From Solwaraspora sp. WMMA2065 (GTDB lineage Bacteria > Actinomycetota > Actinomycetes > Mycobacteriales > Micromonosporaceae), in assembly GCF_030345075.1 (NCBI RefSeq), contig NZ_CP128361.1:6679221-6743220 (forward strand): DNA of 64,000 nucleotides. The letters run 5' to 3'. The notes below the pieces were generated by a model. The model had not been told where the DNA came from. It was given only the letters and a program-made list of their open reading frames with translations, and ran no database searches. Below are positions 9,865 through 17,397 of the stretch, one piece after another. Position 1 is the stretch's first letter; each line of letters begins with the position of its first letter. Position numbers and translations under genes: made by a program.

Positions 9865-11174
9865 GGCCAGCCCCGCATCCGACGGCGCAGCCGCCGGGCG
9901 GCCATCCGGCTGCGCAGGTACGCGACCGGCCCGGCGAGCAGCCCGCGCCGGTTGGCGCCGACCAGCTCGCGGGGGAAGTCGTCGCGCAGCCCGGCCAACC
10001 GCTGCCCGTCACCGCCGCCGAACGTGTCGCGCAGCGCGGTCGGGGCCAGCCGCAGCAGCGGTCCGAGCAGCCGAGGTTCGCGCAGTAGCAGGCTGGTGTA
10101 GGCGGCGGTCAGTCCGGTGCCGTAGCCGACCAGTTGGTTGCGCAGCCCGGCCAGGTCCCGGCGGTGGTGGTGCCAGACCAGGGCGCTGGGCTGGTAGGCG
10201 ACGGTGCCGTCGGCGACCAGCACCTGCATCAGGGCCAGGGTGTCCTCGGAGCCCATCGCGGGGGTGCCGGCGCCGAGCGCGGTGTCGAAGCCGCCGATGC
10301 GCTCCAGCACGCCGGGTCGGAAGGCCATGTTGCCGCCGGCGCCGAACGGCGGCAGCGGGTAGAGCGGACTCTGCCGGTGCGCGGTGGCCGGGGAGAACAG
10401 GTCCGGTGTGAAGCCACGGCCCTTGCTGTGCCCGCCGTACTGTTCGAACCACAGCTGCGCGTCGGTGGCCAGTTCGGCCGGCGCGATGGCTCCGGTGACC
10501 GCGTCGGCCTGCGGGTGGTCGGCCAGGGCGCGGGCGATCTCGGCGAGCCAGTGCGGGTCGGCCTCCTCGTCGTCGTCGATCCAGGCGACGATCTCGCCGA
10601 CGGTGGCGCGCAGCGCCCGGTTGCGGGCGTGCGACAGCCCGGGCCGGGGTTCACGGATGTAGTCAACTGGTGTTCCGTTGCCGTCGGCGGTCGCGCCGCC
10701 ACCGTCGGCGGCCCGGGCGACGACCTTGACGGTGGCGTCGCTGACCGGCGCGTTGTCCACCACCAGCACCCGGAACCGGGGGTACTGCTGGGCCAGCACG
10801 CTGTCCAGGGTGCGGGCCAGCCCGGCGGGCCGTTCCCGGGTGCAGACGACCACGGTGATGCGCGGCGCGTCGTCGAGCACCTCGGCCCGCCGGGTCAGGT
10901 AGCCGGGTTCGGGCCGGTCGGCCGGGGGGATCTCCCGGTCGACGGCGGCGGCGAGGTCCGCGCCGGTCAGCCCGTGCGGCGGTACGTCGAGCAGCAGCGC
11001 GCCGATCGGCTGGGTGAACTGCCGGACCAGCAGCCAGGCGCGTTCCACCCGGCGGCCGGCCGGGTCGGTCCCGGGGACGTCCGGGAACCGGTCGGTGACT
11101 TCCAGGTCGATGACGGTGGCCGGGATCCGGTCCGCGGTGCCGGCCGGGAGGTGCACGGAGGTACGCGGGTTCAT
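9861..11174 (-). CDS. Glycosyltransferase family 2
   Basis: About 437 residues. A leader region of about 110 residues (perhaps an accessory fold) precedes a GT-A domain beginning ITVVVCTRERPAGL, with the nucleotide-sugar/metal motif in AWIDDDEEADPHWL and an acceptor-side acidic motif in GSEDTLAL. It probably transfers a sugar from a nucleotide sugar to a lipid-linked glycan on the cytoplasmic side. ATG 11174 overlaps the stop of the upstream GT2 gene (ATGA). A longer open frame upstream overlaps that gene and is rejected. Sugar specificity cannot be read from the sequence. Confidence 0.88.
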   Translation of the reverse strand: MNPRTSVHLPAGTADRIPATVIDLEVTDRFPDVPGTDPAGRRVERAWLLVRQFTQPIGALLLDVPPHGLTGADLAAAVDREIPPADRPEPGYLTRRAEVLDDAPRITVVVCTRERPAGLARTLDSVLAQQYPRFRVLVVDNAPVSDATVKVVARAADGGGATADGNGTPVDYIREPRPGLSHARNRALRATVGEIVAWIDDDEEADPHWLAEIARALADHPQADAVTGAIAPAELATDAQLWFEQYGGHSKGRGFTPDLFSPATAHRQSPLYPLPPFGAGGNMAFRPGVLERIGGFDTALGAGTPAMGSEDTLALMQVLVADGTVAYQPSALVWHHHRRDLAGLRNQLVGYGTGLTAAYTSLLLREPRLLGPLLRLAPTALRDTFGGGDGQRLAGLRDDFPRELVGANRRGLLAGPVAYLRSRMAARRLRRRMRGWP

Positions 11175-12133
11175 CGTGCGGCTCCGATCGGTGGGGGTGG
11201 GGACGGAGTCTGGGTGGCGCGGCCGGCGAGTCCGGTCAGCGCGCCGGTGGCTGCGGCGGCGGTGCCGGCGAGGATGGCGCCGGCCCGGGCGACGTGCCGG
11301 TGGCCGCGCCCGCGCAGGGTCGCGCCGATCTCCCGACGTAGCGCGGCGGGCAGCGTACGGCGCAGGTAGTCCTGCTCGGCGCCGAGGCTGGGCGCGCCGT
11401 CGAGTAGCCCGGCCATCATGACCTTGCCGCGGCCTTCGGCGAAGCAGCGGCGCAGGAAGTAGCGGAAGGTGCTGTGCGTGGCGGGTACGCCGTGCGAGAT
11501 GACCGCCTGCGGCACGTACCACCACTGCCCGCCGGTGACCGCGGCCATCCGCAGGCAGAGCTCGGTGTCCTCGGGCCGTGCCCGGTTGCTGACCTTGCCG
11601 AAGCCGGTGCGGAAACCGCCGGCGGTGAGAAACGCGTCGCGGCGTACCGCCATGCTGGCCGACCAGACGTTGCGCACCGGTCCGGGTCGGACCGGCTGGC
11701 CGGCGTACGAGCCGCCGACCGCCCACCGGAACTCGGCGGGGAACCAGCCTGGCTGGTGCCGTTCCCAGGCGGGTTCGATGGCGCCGCCGGCCCCGACCAC
11801 CGTCGGGTCGGTGAACGCGGCGACCAGTCCGGCCAGCCAGCCGGGGTGGGCGACGACGTCGTCGTCGAGGAACACCACGAGGTCGCTGCCGGCGTGCCGG
11901 GCGCCGGTGTTGCGGTTGCCGGAGACGCCCCGCTGGTACGCGTTGCCGAGCACGGTGACCGTGGGCAGCTCCCGCCTGATCCGGTCGGCGAGCGCGGGGT
12001 GATGGTCGACCACCACGATGATCTCGGCCGGCTCGAGATCCTGCCGGCGGACGGAGTCGACGGCGCTACGCAGCCCGGCGAGCCGGTCCGGGTGGTGGGT
12101 CGGGACCACCACGCTGACGGTCGGTGGACGCAT
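11171..12133 (-). CDS. Glycosyltransferase family 2
   Basis: A protein of 320 residues with an N-terminal GT-A fold: VSVVVPTHHPDRL, DxD-type FLDDDVVAHPGW, and the acceptor-site RPEDTELCLR. The C-terminal ~70 residues are basic and then hydrophobic (AGAILAGTAAAATGALTGLA), suggesting membrane association. It lies in the middle of the polysaccharide operon, 3 bases after the upstream GT2 gene and overlapping the downstream one by 4 bases. Donor and acceptor sugars are unknown. Confidence 0.88.
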   Translation of the reverse strand: MRPPTVSVVVPTHHPDRLAGLRSAVDSVRRQDLEPAEIIVVVDHHPALADRIRRELPTVTVLGNAYQRGVSGNRNTGARHAGSDLVVFLDDDVVAHPGWLAGLVAAFTDPTVVGAGGAIEPAWERHQPGWFPAEFRWAVGGSYAGQPVRPGPVRNVWSASMAVRRDAFLTAGGFRTGFGKVSNRARPEDTELCLRMAAVTGGQWWYVPQAVISHGVPATHSTFRYFLRRCFAEGRGKVMMAGLLDGAPSLGAEQDYLRRTLPAALRREIGATLRGRGHRHVARAGAILAGTAAAATGALTGLAGRATQTPSPPPPIGAAR

Positions 12134-12136
12134 CGC

Positions 12137-12994
12137 TCAGCCCTCCTCGACGGTCACCGGTACGGTGGCGGTCCGCTGCCGGCGGTGCTGCCGGCGGGTC
12201 CGGCGCAGTCGGCGTTCGCGGCCGAACTCACTGAGGATGGTGCGCAGCACCCGGGTGCCGTCGCGCACCGTGTCGAGGTTGCTCTCGCCGTGAATCCGCA
12301 GGTGCTCGATGCTGGGCACCTCGGTGATCCGCAGCCCGTGGGCGGCGACCCGGACGTTGATCAATGTTTCGATCTCGAAACCGTCGCCCCACAGCTTGCT
12401 GCCGTCGGCGGGCCGGGGGGTGGTCGGGTCGGGCAGGTCCAGCGCTGGGACCACCCGTCGCCAGAAGGCGTTGTAGCCGTAGCACAGGTCGGTGAACCGG
12501 GTGCCGAACAGCAGGTTGACCATGCCGTTGAGGCCTTCGTTGCCGAGCCGGCGCAGCGGGGTGATGTCGTGGCTGCCGCCACCGGCGCGGAAGCGGGAAC
12601 CCTTGGCGAAGTCGGCTCCGGCGAGCAGCGCGGCGACGAAGCGTGGGATCTCGGCCGGGTCGGTCGACCCGTCGGCATCGATCATGACCACGATGTCGCT
12701 GGTTGCGGCGGCGAACCCGCAGGCGAGAGCGTTGCCCTTGCCGGTACGGGTCTGCTGGACGATCCGCACCGCAGGCCAGAGTGCCCGGGCGACCTGCACC
12801 GTGCGGTCGACCGAGCCGCCGTCGACGACGACGACCTCGTCGACGTCACGGGGGAGCCGGGCGAAGACGTGCGGCAGGTTCCGTTCCTCGTTGATGGTGG
12901 GGATGACGACGGTCACCGACGGCAGGTGCGGGCCGTGCCGGGTCGGCGGTGCGGGCGGTGTCGGGTGTACCCGGGTGCTGGCGTAGACGGACAT
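12137..12994 (-). CDS. Glycosyltransferase family 2, polyprenyl-phosphate hexose synthase-like
   Basis: A protein of 285 residues. It opens with VTVVIPTINEERNLP, then VDGGSVDRT and the metal-binding IDADGSTDPAEIP, the pattern of DPM1/DPG synthase-like GT2 enzymes that charge polyprenyl phosphate with a hexose. The C-terminus is strongly basic (RRTRRQHRRQ). It is the first gene of the minus-strand operon, so its promoter should lie in 12995-13467. A role as supplier of a lipid-linked sugar for the GT-C-like membrane protein at the end of the operon is inference. Confidence 0.86.
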   Translation of the reverse strand: MSVYASTRVHPTPPAPPTRHGPHLPSVTVVIPTINEERNLPHVFARLPRDVDEVVVVDGGSVDRTVQVARALWPAVRIVQQTRTGKGNALACGFAAATSDIVVMIDADGSTDPAEIPRFVAALLAGADFAKGSRFRAGGGSHDITPLRRLGNEGLNGMVNLLFGTRFTDLCYGYNAFWRRVVPALDLPDPTTPRPADGSKLWGDGFEIETLINVRVAAHGLRITEVPSIEHLRIHGESNLDTVRDGTRVLRTILSEFGRERRLRRTRRQHRRQRTATVPVTVEEG

Positions 12995-13467
12995 GCCGGT
13001 GTCCTCCGGGGGGTGGGGGGAGGGTGCGGGACACCAGACGACGCGGGGCCGTTCGCGCGCCGCCCGGACTGACTTAGCGGTCCATCACCGGGGGTCAACA
13101 ACCTGATATGCCGGTTATTTCGGGCGCCGCGCGGGTCGGTGGGCCGGGTCACATCCGCCGTTGCGTAGTTGGTTCGACTAGAGCCGGCACCAGGTGATGT
13201 CGGGCGTGTGCGCTGAGCCGCGCCGGGCGGGGAACCATCACCAGCAGGTTTCCGGGCGGTTGCGGTGGGAGCGTTCCCATGGCATGATGATGATCGATTG
13301 GCGCTGCGGAGCCAGCCAAGCACACCTGTTTCGCCGAGGGCAACCGGATCTTCCGGCCGGCGATCCGACCGCCGAGTCGTCCGTCCGACGACAGGTGGTG
13401 CACCGACCTCACCAGGGTCCCGGCCGATGCGCCGGCGACCAGTTATGTCGCGAGGAGACAACTCCGC
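12995..13467. other. Divergent intergenic region between GT operon and cellulase
   Basis: This 473-base gap holds the promoters of the minus-strand GT operon and the plus-strand GH6 gene. A CebR-like operator sits at 13266-13279. AT-richer stretches occur around 13095-13125. Open frames across it on either strand lack ribosome sites and recognisable domains, so I call no gene here. Confidence 0.6.
13266..13279. promoter_or_regulatory. CebR/CelR-type cellobiose-responsive operator
   Basis: The sequence TGGGAGCGTTCCCA differs by one base from the 14-bp palindrome TGGGAGCGCTCCCA known as the CebR (Streptomyces) / CelR (Thermobifida) site. It lies 189 bases before the start of a secreted cellobiohydrolase, where such repressors block transcription until cellobiose is available. 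The regulator gene itself is not in this window. Confidence 0.8.
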
Positions 13468-15267
13468 ATGAACCTGAACCCACTACGCGGCGCCGGGCGC
13501 TCGCGGATGCGCCGCGGGCTGTCCGCGGCCGCCGCGGTCGTACTCGGCTCCGGTGTACTCGTCGTCGCGGCCACCCAGGCCAGCGCCGCCGCCGGGTGCC
13601 GTGTCGACTACTCGGTCAACCAGTGGAACACCGGATTCACCGCCAACCTGACCGTCACCAACCTCGGTGACCCGCTGAGCAGCTGGACCCTGGAGTGGGA
13701 CTACTCCGGCAACCAGCGGATCACTCAGGCGTGGAACAGTGAGTTCACCCAGAGTGGCACCCGGGTGACTCTTCGGAACGCCCCGTGGAACGGTTCGCTG
13801 GGCACCAACGCCAGCGTCAACCCCGGCTTCAATGCAAGCTACTCCGGCACCAACACCGCGCCCACGGTGTTCCGCCTCAACGGGGTGGCGTGCAACGGTG
13901 GCACCACGCCGACGACCGCCCCGCCCACCACGGCGCCGCCGACGACCGCCCCGCCTACCACCGCGCCGCCGCCGACGACGGCGCCCCCGACGTCTCCGCC
14001 GCCGGGTGGGCCGCGGGTGGACAACCCGTACGTGGGCGCGGATGTGTACGTGAACCCGATCTGGAGTGCGAACGCGGCGGCTGAGGCGGGTGGTAGCCGG
14101 ATCGCGGACGAGCCGACGGGTGTGTGGCTGGACCGCACGAGCGCGATCTACGGCAACAACAGCCCGACGACGGGTGACATGGGTCTGGCCGACCATCTGG
14201 ACGAGGCGGTGCGGCAGGACGCGGCGAACGGTAGCCGTCCGCTGGTCTTCCAGGTGGTGATCTACAACCTGCCGGGTCGCGACTGTGCGGCGTTGGCGTC
14301 CAACGGTGAGTTGGGTCCGACGGAGATTGGCGCGTACCGGACGGAGTACATCGATCCGATCGCGGAGATCGTGGGTCGGGCGGCGTACCGGAATCTGCGG
14401 ATCGTGGCGGTGATCGAGATCGATTCGCTGCCGAACCTGATCACGAACGTGGGCAGCCGGCCGACGGCGACGCCTGAGTGTGACGTGATGCTGGCGAACG
14501 GCAACTACGTGACGGGTGTCGGTTACGCGATCTCGCAGCTGGGTGACGTGCCGAACGTGTACAACTACATCGACGCCGGGCACCACGGCTGGATCGGCTG
14601 GGAGGACAACTTCGGTCCGACGGCGCAGATCATCGCGCAGGCGGCGAACGCGTCGGGTGCGTCGCCGTCGGATGTGCACGGGTTCATCACGAACACGGCG
14701 AACTACTCGGCGTTGCGGGAGCCGTACATCACGGTGGACAGCAACACTCGCCAGTCGTCGTGGATCGACTGGAACAACTACAACGACGAGCTGTCGTTCG
14801 CGCAGGCGTTCCGGCAGCGGTTGGTGCAGGCTGGGTTCCCGTCGGGTGTCGGCATGCTGATCGACACGTCGCGTAACGGTTGGGGTGGTTCGGCGCGGCC
14901 GACCGGTCCGAGCAACGCCACCGATGTGGACACCCGCGTCGACGAGTCGCGGATCGACCGGCGGTTCCAGAAGGGCAACTGGTGCAACCAGTCGGGTGCC
15001 GGTCTGGGCGAGCGTCCGACCGCGGCGCCCGCTTCGGGTATCGACGCGTACGTGTGGATCAAGCCGCCGGGTGAGTCGGACGGGTCGAGCCGGGAGATCC
15101 CGAACGACGAGGGTAAGGGTTTCGACCGGATGTGTGACCCGACGTACACGGGTAACCCGCGGAACAACAACAACATGAGTGGTGCCCTGCCGAACGCGCC
15201 GGTTTCCGGGCACTGGTTCTCGGCTCAGTTCCAGGAGCTGATGGCGAACGCGTACCCGCCACTGTGA
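13468..15267 (+). CDS. Secreted cellobiohydrolase: CBM2 + GH6
   Basis: A protein of 599 residues. The signal peptide runs to about residue 41 (ATQASAAAG), followed by a family 2 cellulose-binding module (about 42-142, starting CRVDYSVNQW and ending RLNGVAC), a Thr/Pro linker of repeated PTTAP units, and a GH6 catalytic domain to the end. Candidate catalytic aspartates are Asp272 (NLPGRDCAA) and Asp319 (VIEIDSLPN). The long catalytic domain resembles exo-acting GH6 enzymes that release cellobiose from the non-reducing chain end. A GAGGAG ribosome site lies 10 bases before the ATG. Control by cellobiose is suggested by the operator at 13266. It is monocistronic, with a strong hairpin after the stop. 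Confidence 0.95.
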   Translation: MNLNPLRGAGRSRMRRGLSAAAAVVLGSGVLVVAATQASAAAGCRVDYSVNQWNTGFTANLTVTNLGDPLSSWTLEWDYSGNQRITQAWNSEFTQSGTRVTLRNAPWNGSLGTNASVNPGFNASYSGTNTAPTVFRLNGVACNGGTTPTTAPPTTAPPTTAPPTTAPPPTTAPPTSPPPGGPRVDNPYVGADVYVNPIWSANAAAEAGGSRIADEPTGVWLDRTSAIYGNNSPTTGDMGLADHLDEAVRQDAANGSRPLVFQVVIYNLPGRDCAALASNGELGPTEIGAYRTEYIDPIAEIVGRAAYRNLRIVAVIEIDSLPNLITNVGSRPTATPECDVMLANGNYVTGVGYAISQLGDVPNVYNYIDAGHHGWIGWEDNFGPTAQIIAQAANASGASPSDVHGFITNTANYSALREPYITVDSNTRQSSWIDWNNYNDELSFAQAFRQRLVQAGFPSGVGMLIDTSRNGWGGSARPTGPSNATDVDTRVDESRIDRRFQKGNWCNQSGAGLGERPTAAPASGIDAYVWIKPPGESDGSSREIPNDEGKGFDRMCDPTYTGNPRNNNNMSGALPNAPVSGHWFSAQFQELMANAYPPL

Positions 15268-15290
15268 CAAGGCTGGACGCTCGACACTGA

Positions 15291-15326
15291 GCGGGGCCCG
15301 GTGCCGGACACGGCACCGGGCCCCGC
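15291..15326 (+). terminator. Hairpin terminator after GH6 gene
   Basis: A perfect 16-bp stem (15291-15306 with 15311-15326) closes a 4-base loop, 24 bases after the cellulase stop. No T-run follows, as is usual for high-GC actinobacteria. It also lies just past the end of the minus-strand gene at 15381 and may act in both directions. Confidence 0.85.
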
Positions 15327-15380
15327 CCCATTTCGGCCGTTGCCCCTGACGGGTCAGCGCCCAGGTCAGGGCACGGCAGG

Positions 15381-15692
15381 TCAGGGTACGGTGCGTTCGA
15401 TCGCTGCGGCACCGTCGTGTTCCAGCTCCTGGCGCGCCCGGTCCACCTGCTCCGGACTGCCGTCGCCACCCTTGGCCACCGCGAGGTCCTCCGCGTCCCA
15501 CGGCTGCTCGGCGCCGGTCCGTACTCGTGCCGGACCGGACTGGCCGATCGGGGGTTGGAAGTCCGGACTGTCCTGCTCGGTGTCCGGGTCGGTGACCAGC
15601 AGCGGTACGGTGGTGTCGTCCTCGACCGCTGCGGCCACTGCTGGTTCCTCCTCCAGCGGCACCCGGCCGATCGCATCCTCGCGGTCCGTCAT
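15381..15692 (-). CDS. Small acidic hydrophilic protein, unknown
   Basis: About 103 residues, rich in Asp, Glu, Pro and Ala (opening MTDREDAIGRVPLEEEP), with no membrane segment or recognised motif, so probably disordered and cytoplasmic. The ATG at 15692 is chosen because a GGGAGGGG ribosome site precedes it; the open frame upstream lacks one. It is the most downstream of three minus-strand genes of unknown function (15381-17072), with a 151-base gap before the next. Confidence 0.65.
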   Translation of the reverse strand: MTDREDAIGRVPLEEEPAVAAAVEDDTTVPLLVTDPDTEQDSPDFQPPIGQSGPARVRTGAEQPWDAEDLAVAKGGDGSPEQVDRARQELEHDGAAAIERTVP

Positions 15693-15843
15693 GGCCGTCC
15701 CCTCCCGTCCGAACCGTGGATTCACCGGGTACCCGCGACCGAGGCGGATATGCGCGGATACCGGCCGGCGGAAAACGCGTGACCTCCGGCGCAACTGGCA
15801 CCGGAGGTCACAGAGATCGGTAGGGTCAGGTTCTGGCGACGGC

Positions 15844-16446
15844 TCAGTTCGACAGCACCCGGTCCAGCAGATCCCGGTAGCGGCGGACCGCCATCCGCAG
15901 TTGCTCGGTGTCCTCCGGACCGGCGTCGGTCCACCCGCCGAGTTCGTCACGCTGCGCGGTCAACGCCACAGTGAGCGCCTCGACGGCCTCGGTCACCAGG
16001 TTCTGTGCCTCGTCCGCCGCGGCGTGCGGGTCGTCGACGAAACGCAGCTGCACGTCGCGCCAGCGGTCCCGGAACGCGTCCGCCTGCTCCGCCGCGAAGA
16101 TCCCCGCCGGCTCCGGCTGCCCGGTCTGCTGCGCTTCGCCGCCGTCGCCCACCCGTACGGTGTCGTCGTCGCTGGGGTCGCGCGGCTCGTGCAGGCGCTC
16201 CGGGCCGGCCATGGCGGAGGCCGCGACCGCGCCGCCGACGGTGGCGGCGCCGAACGCGGTCGGCTGTTCGACCGGCTCGTGGTGGACCGGCTCGTCCCGG
16301 TCGGGCGTCGCTATGCCGGAGACGACCTCGGTACGGTCCGGGTCCACGTACCCGTCGCGGTCGTGACCGGCGTCCGGACGGCCCGGTCCGCCGTGCGGGG
16401 TGATGACCTCGGTACGTTCGTCGTGCCACTGATCGGTGCGGGTCAT
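15844..16446 (-). CDS. Conserved hypothetical protein, shares C-terminal domain with next gene
   Basis: A protein of 200 residues. The first ~110 are Asp/His/Pro-rich and low in complexity. The last ~85 form a helical domain (WRDVQLRFVDDPHAAADEA ... TEQLRMAVRRYRDLLDRVL) clearly related to the C-terminal domain of the neighbour at 16458 (WADVQTRFVDAPGAAVGDA ... TEQLRQAVVHYRALFAELL). There is no signal peptide. The two genes are 11 bases apart, so co-transcribed and probably an old tandem duplication. Function unknown. Confidence 0.75.
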   Translation of the reverse strand: MTRTDQWHDERTEVITPHGGPGRPDAGHDRDGYVDPDRTEVVSGIATPDRDEPVHHEPVEQPTAFGAATVGGAVAASAMAGPERLHEPRDPSDDDTVRVGDGGEAQQTGQPEPAGIFAAEQADAFRDRWRDVQLRFVDDPHAAADEAQNLVTEAVEALTVALTAQRDELGGWTDAGPEDTEQLRMAVRRYRDLLDRVLSN

Positions 16447-16457
16447 GATGTCTCTCC

Positions 16458-17072
16458 TCAGCGGGTCGAAGCTTCCGTCGGGGTCGAGGCTTGCTCGGTC
16501 GGGGTCGAGGCTTGCTCGGTCGCGGTCGAGGTGGGCACGGGGTCCTCCCCGAGCAGTTCGGCGAAGAGCGCCCGGTAGTGCACCACGGCCTGACGCAACT
16601 GCTCTGTGCTCGCCTCCCCGCGCTCGTTGGCCAGATGGATCTCGTGCGCCTCGCGGTACCTGCCGAGCGTACGGGCGTGCTCCACGGAGAGCTGAGCCAC
16701 CTGCTCGTCGTAGTCCCCGGTCGGGTAGCCGAGCTCGGCGATCAGCCGGGTGAGCAGTTCGTCGGCGTCGCCGACCGCGGCGCCGGGTGCGTCGACGAAC
16801 CGGGTCTGTACGTCGGCCCAGGCGGCGGCGTAACGGGCGCGGGACGTCTCAGCCAACGGGGTCAGGGTCAACTCGGCGTGCCGGCGTTCCCGCTGCCGGA
16901 GCTCGCGTTCGGCGGCGCTGCGGCTGTCCTGCTCGGCGACGACCCGGTCGTACTCCGGACCGAAGGTGCCACGCAGGTCGTGGCGCCGCCGCCACCGGGT
17001 CCCGAGCAGGGCGAGCGCCGCGAGCGCGACGAGAAGTACGGCGGCGATGAGGACGATCTCGATGGGCGACAT
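16458..17072 (-). CDS. Membrane-anchored conserved hypothetical protein
   Basis: A protein of 204 residues. One N-terminal membrane helix (about residues 4-24) is followed by a basic stop-transfer, a charged helical stretch and the WADVQTRFVDAPG domain shared with the gene at 15844. The C-terminus carries a short tandem repeat (STPTEQA twice), encoded by a 21-base DNA repeat near 16470-16530. A ribosome site (GGAGGA) precedes the ATG. It is the first gene of the small minus-strand operon, and its promoter faces that of cvnA. Function unknown. Confidence 0.78.
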   Translation of the reverse strand: MSPIEIVLIAAVLLVALAALALLGTRWRRRHDLRGTFGPEYDRVVAEQDSRSAAERELRQRERRHAELTLTPLAETSRARYAAAWADVQTRFVDAPGAAVGDADELLTRLIAELGYPTGDYDEQVAQLSVEHARTLGRYREAHEIHLANERGEASTEQLRQAVVHYRALFAELLGEDPVPTSTATEQASTPTEQASTPTEASTR

Positions 17073-17397
17073 GGTTGTTCCTCCTTCTCACCCTGGTATT
17101 CCCGCTCGACCCGGAATCTCAATCCAGGTTTGTCACATTTCCTTGACGATCTCGTCGGCATCTGATCCGGATCGCTCGCCGGGATGGTCCGCTGCAGGTC
17201 GCGACGACGATCGTGGATGCTGCCGCTTTCGGTACGCTCCGTGCCCACAATCGACCGCTGAGTGCCTCTGGTAGTGCCTGAGCCGTTAATTACGTATCCT
17301 TCCGGAGGCGCCGGACACGACTGACCTTCCGCTTACCCGGATCGGTCGGTTCGCATCCGCCGCGCCAGCTCAGCCACCACCGCGCCGGCGAGGTCTG
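17073..17397. other. Divergent promoter region between unknown operon and conservon
   Basis: A gap of 325 bases with no convincing gene. AT-rich blocks occur near 17125-17145 (containing TTGACG) and 17286-17300 (TTAATTACGTATCCTT). These are plausible core promoter parts for the two divergent operons, but no start site can be fixed. Confidence 0.45.

Noticed and set aside
13483..15801. 772-codon open frame opposite the cellulase
   Set aside because: Arg/Val/Thr-rich translation with no domain, a by-product of GC-rich codon bias on the other strand.
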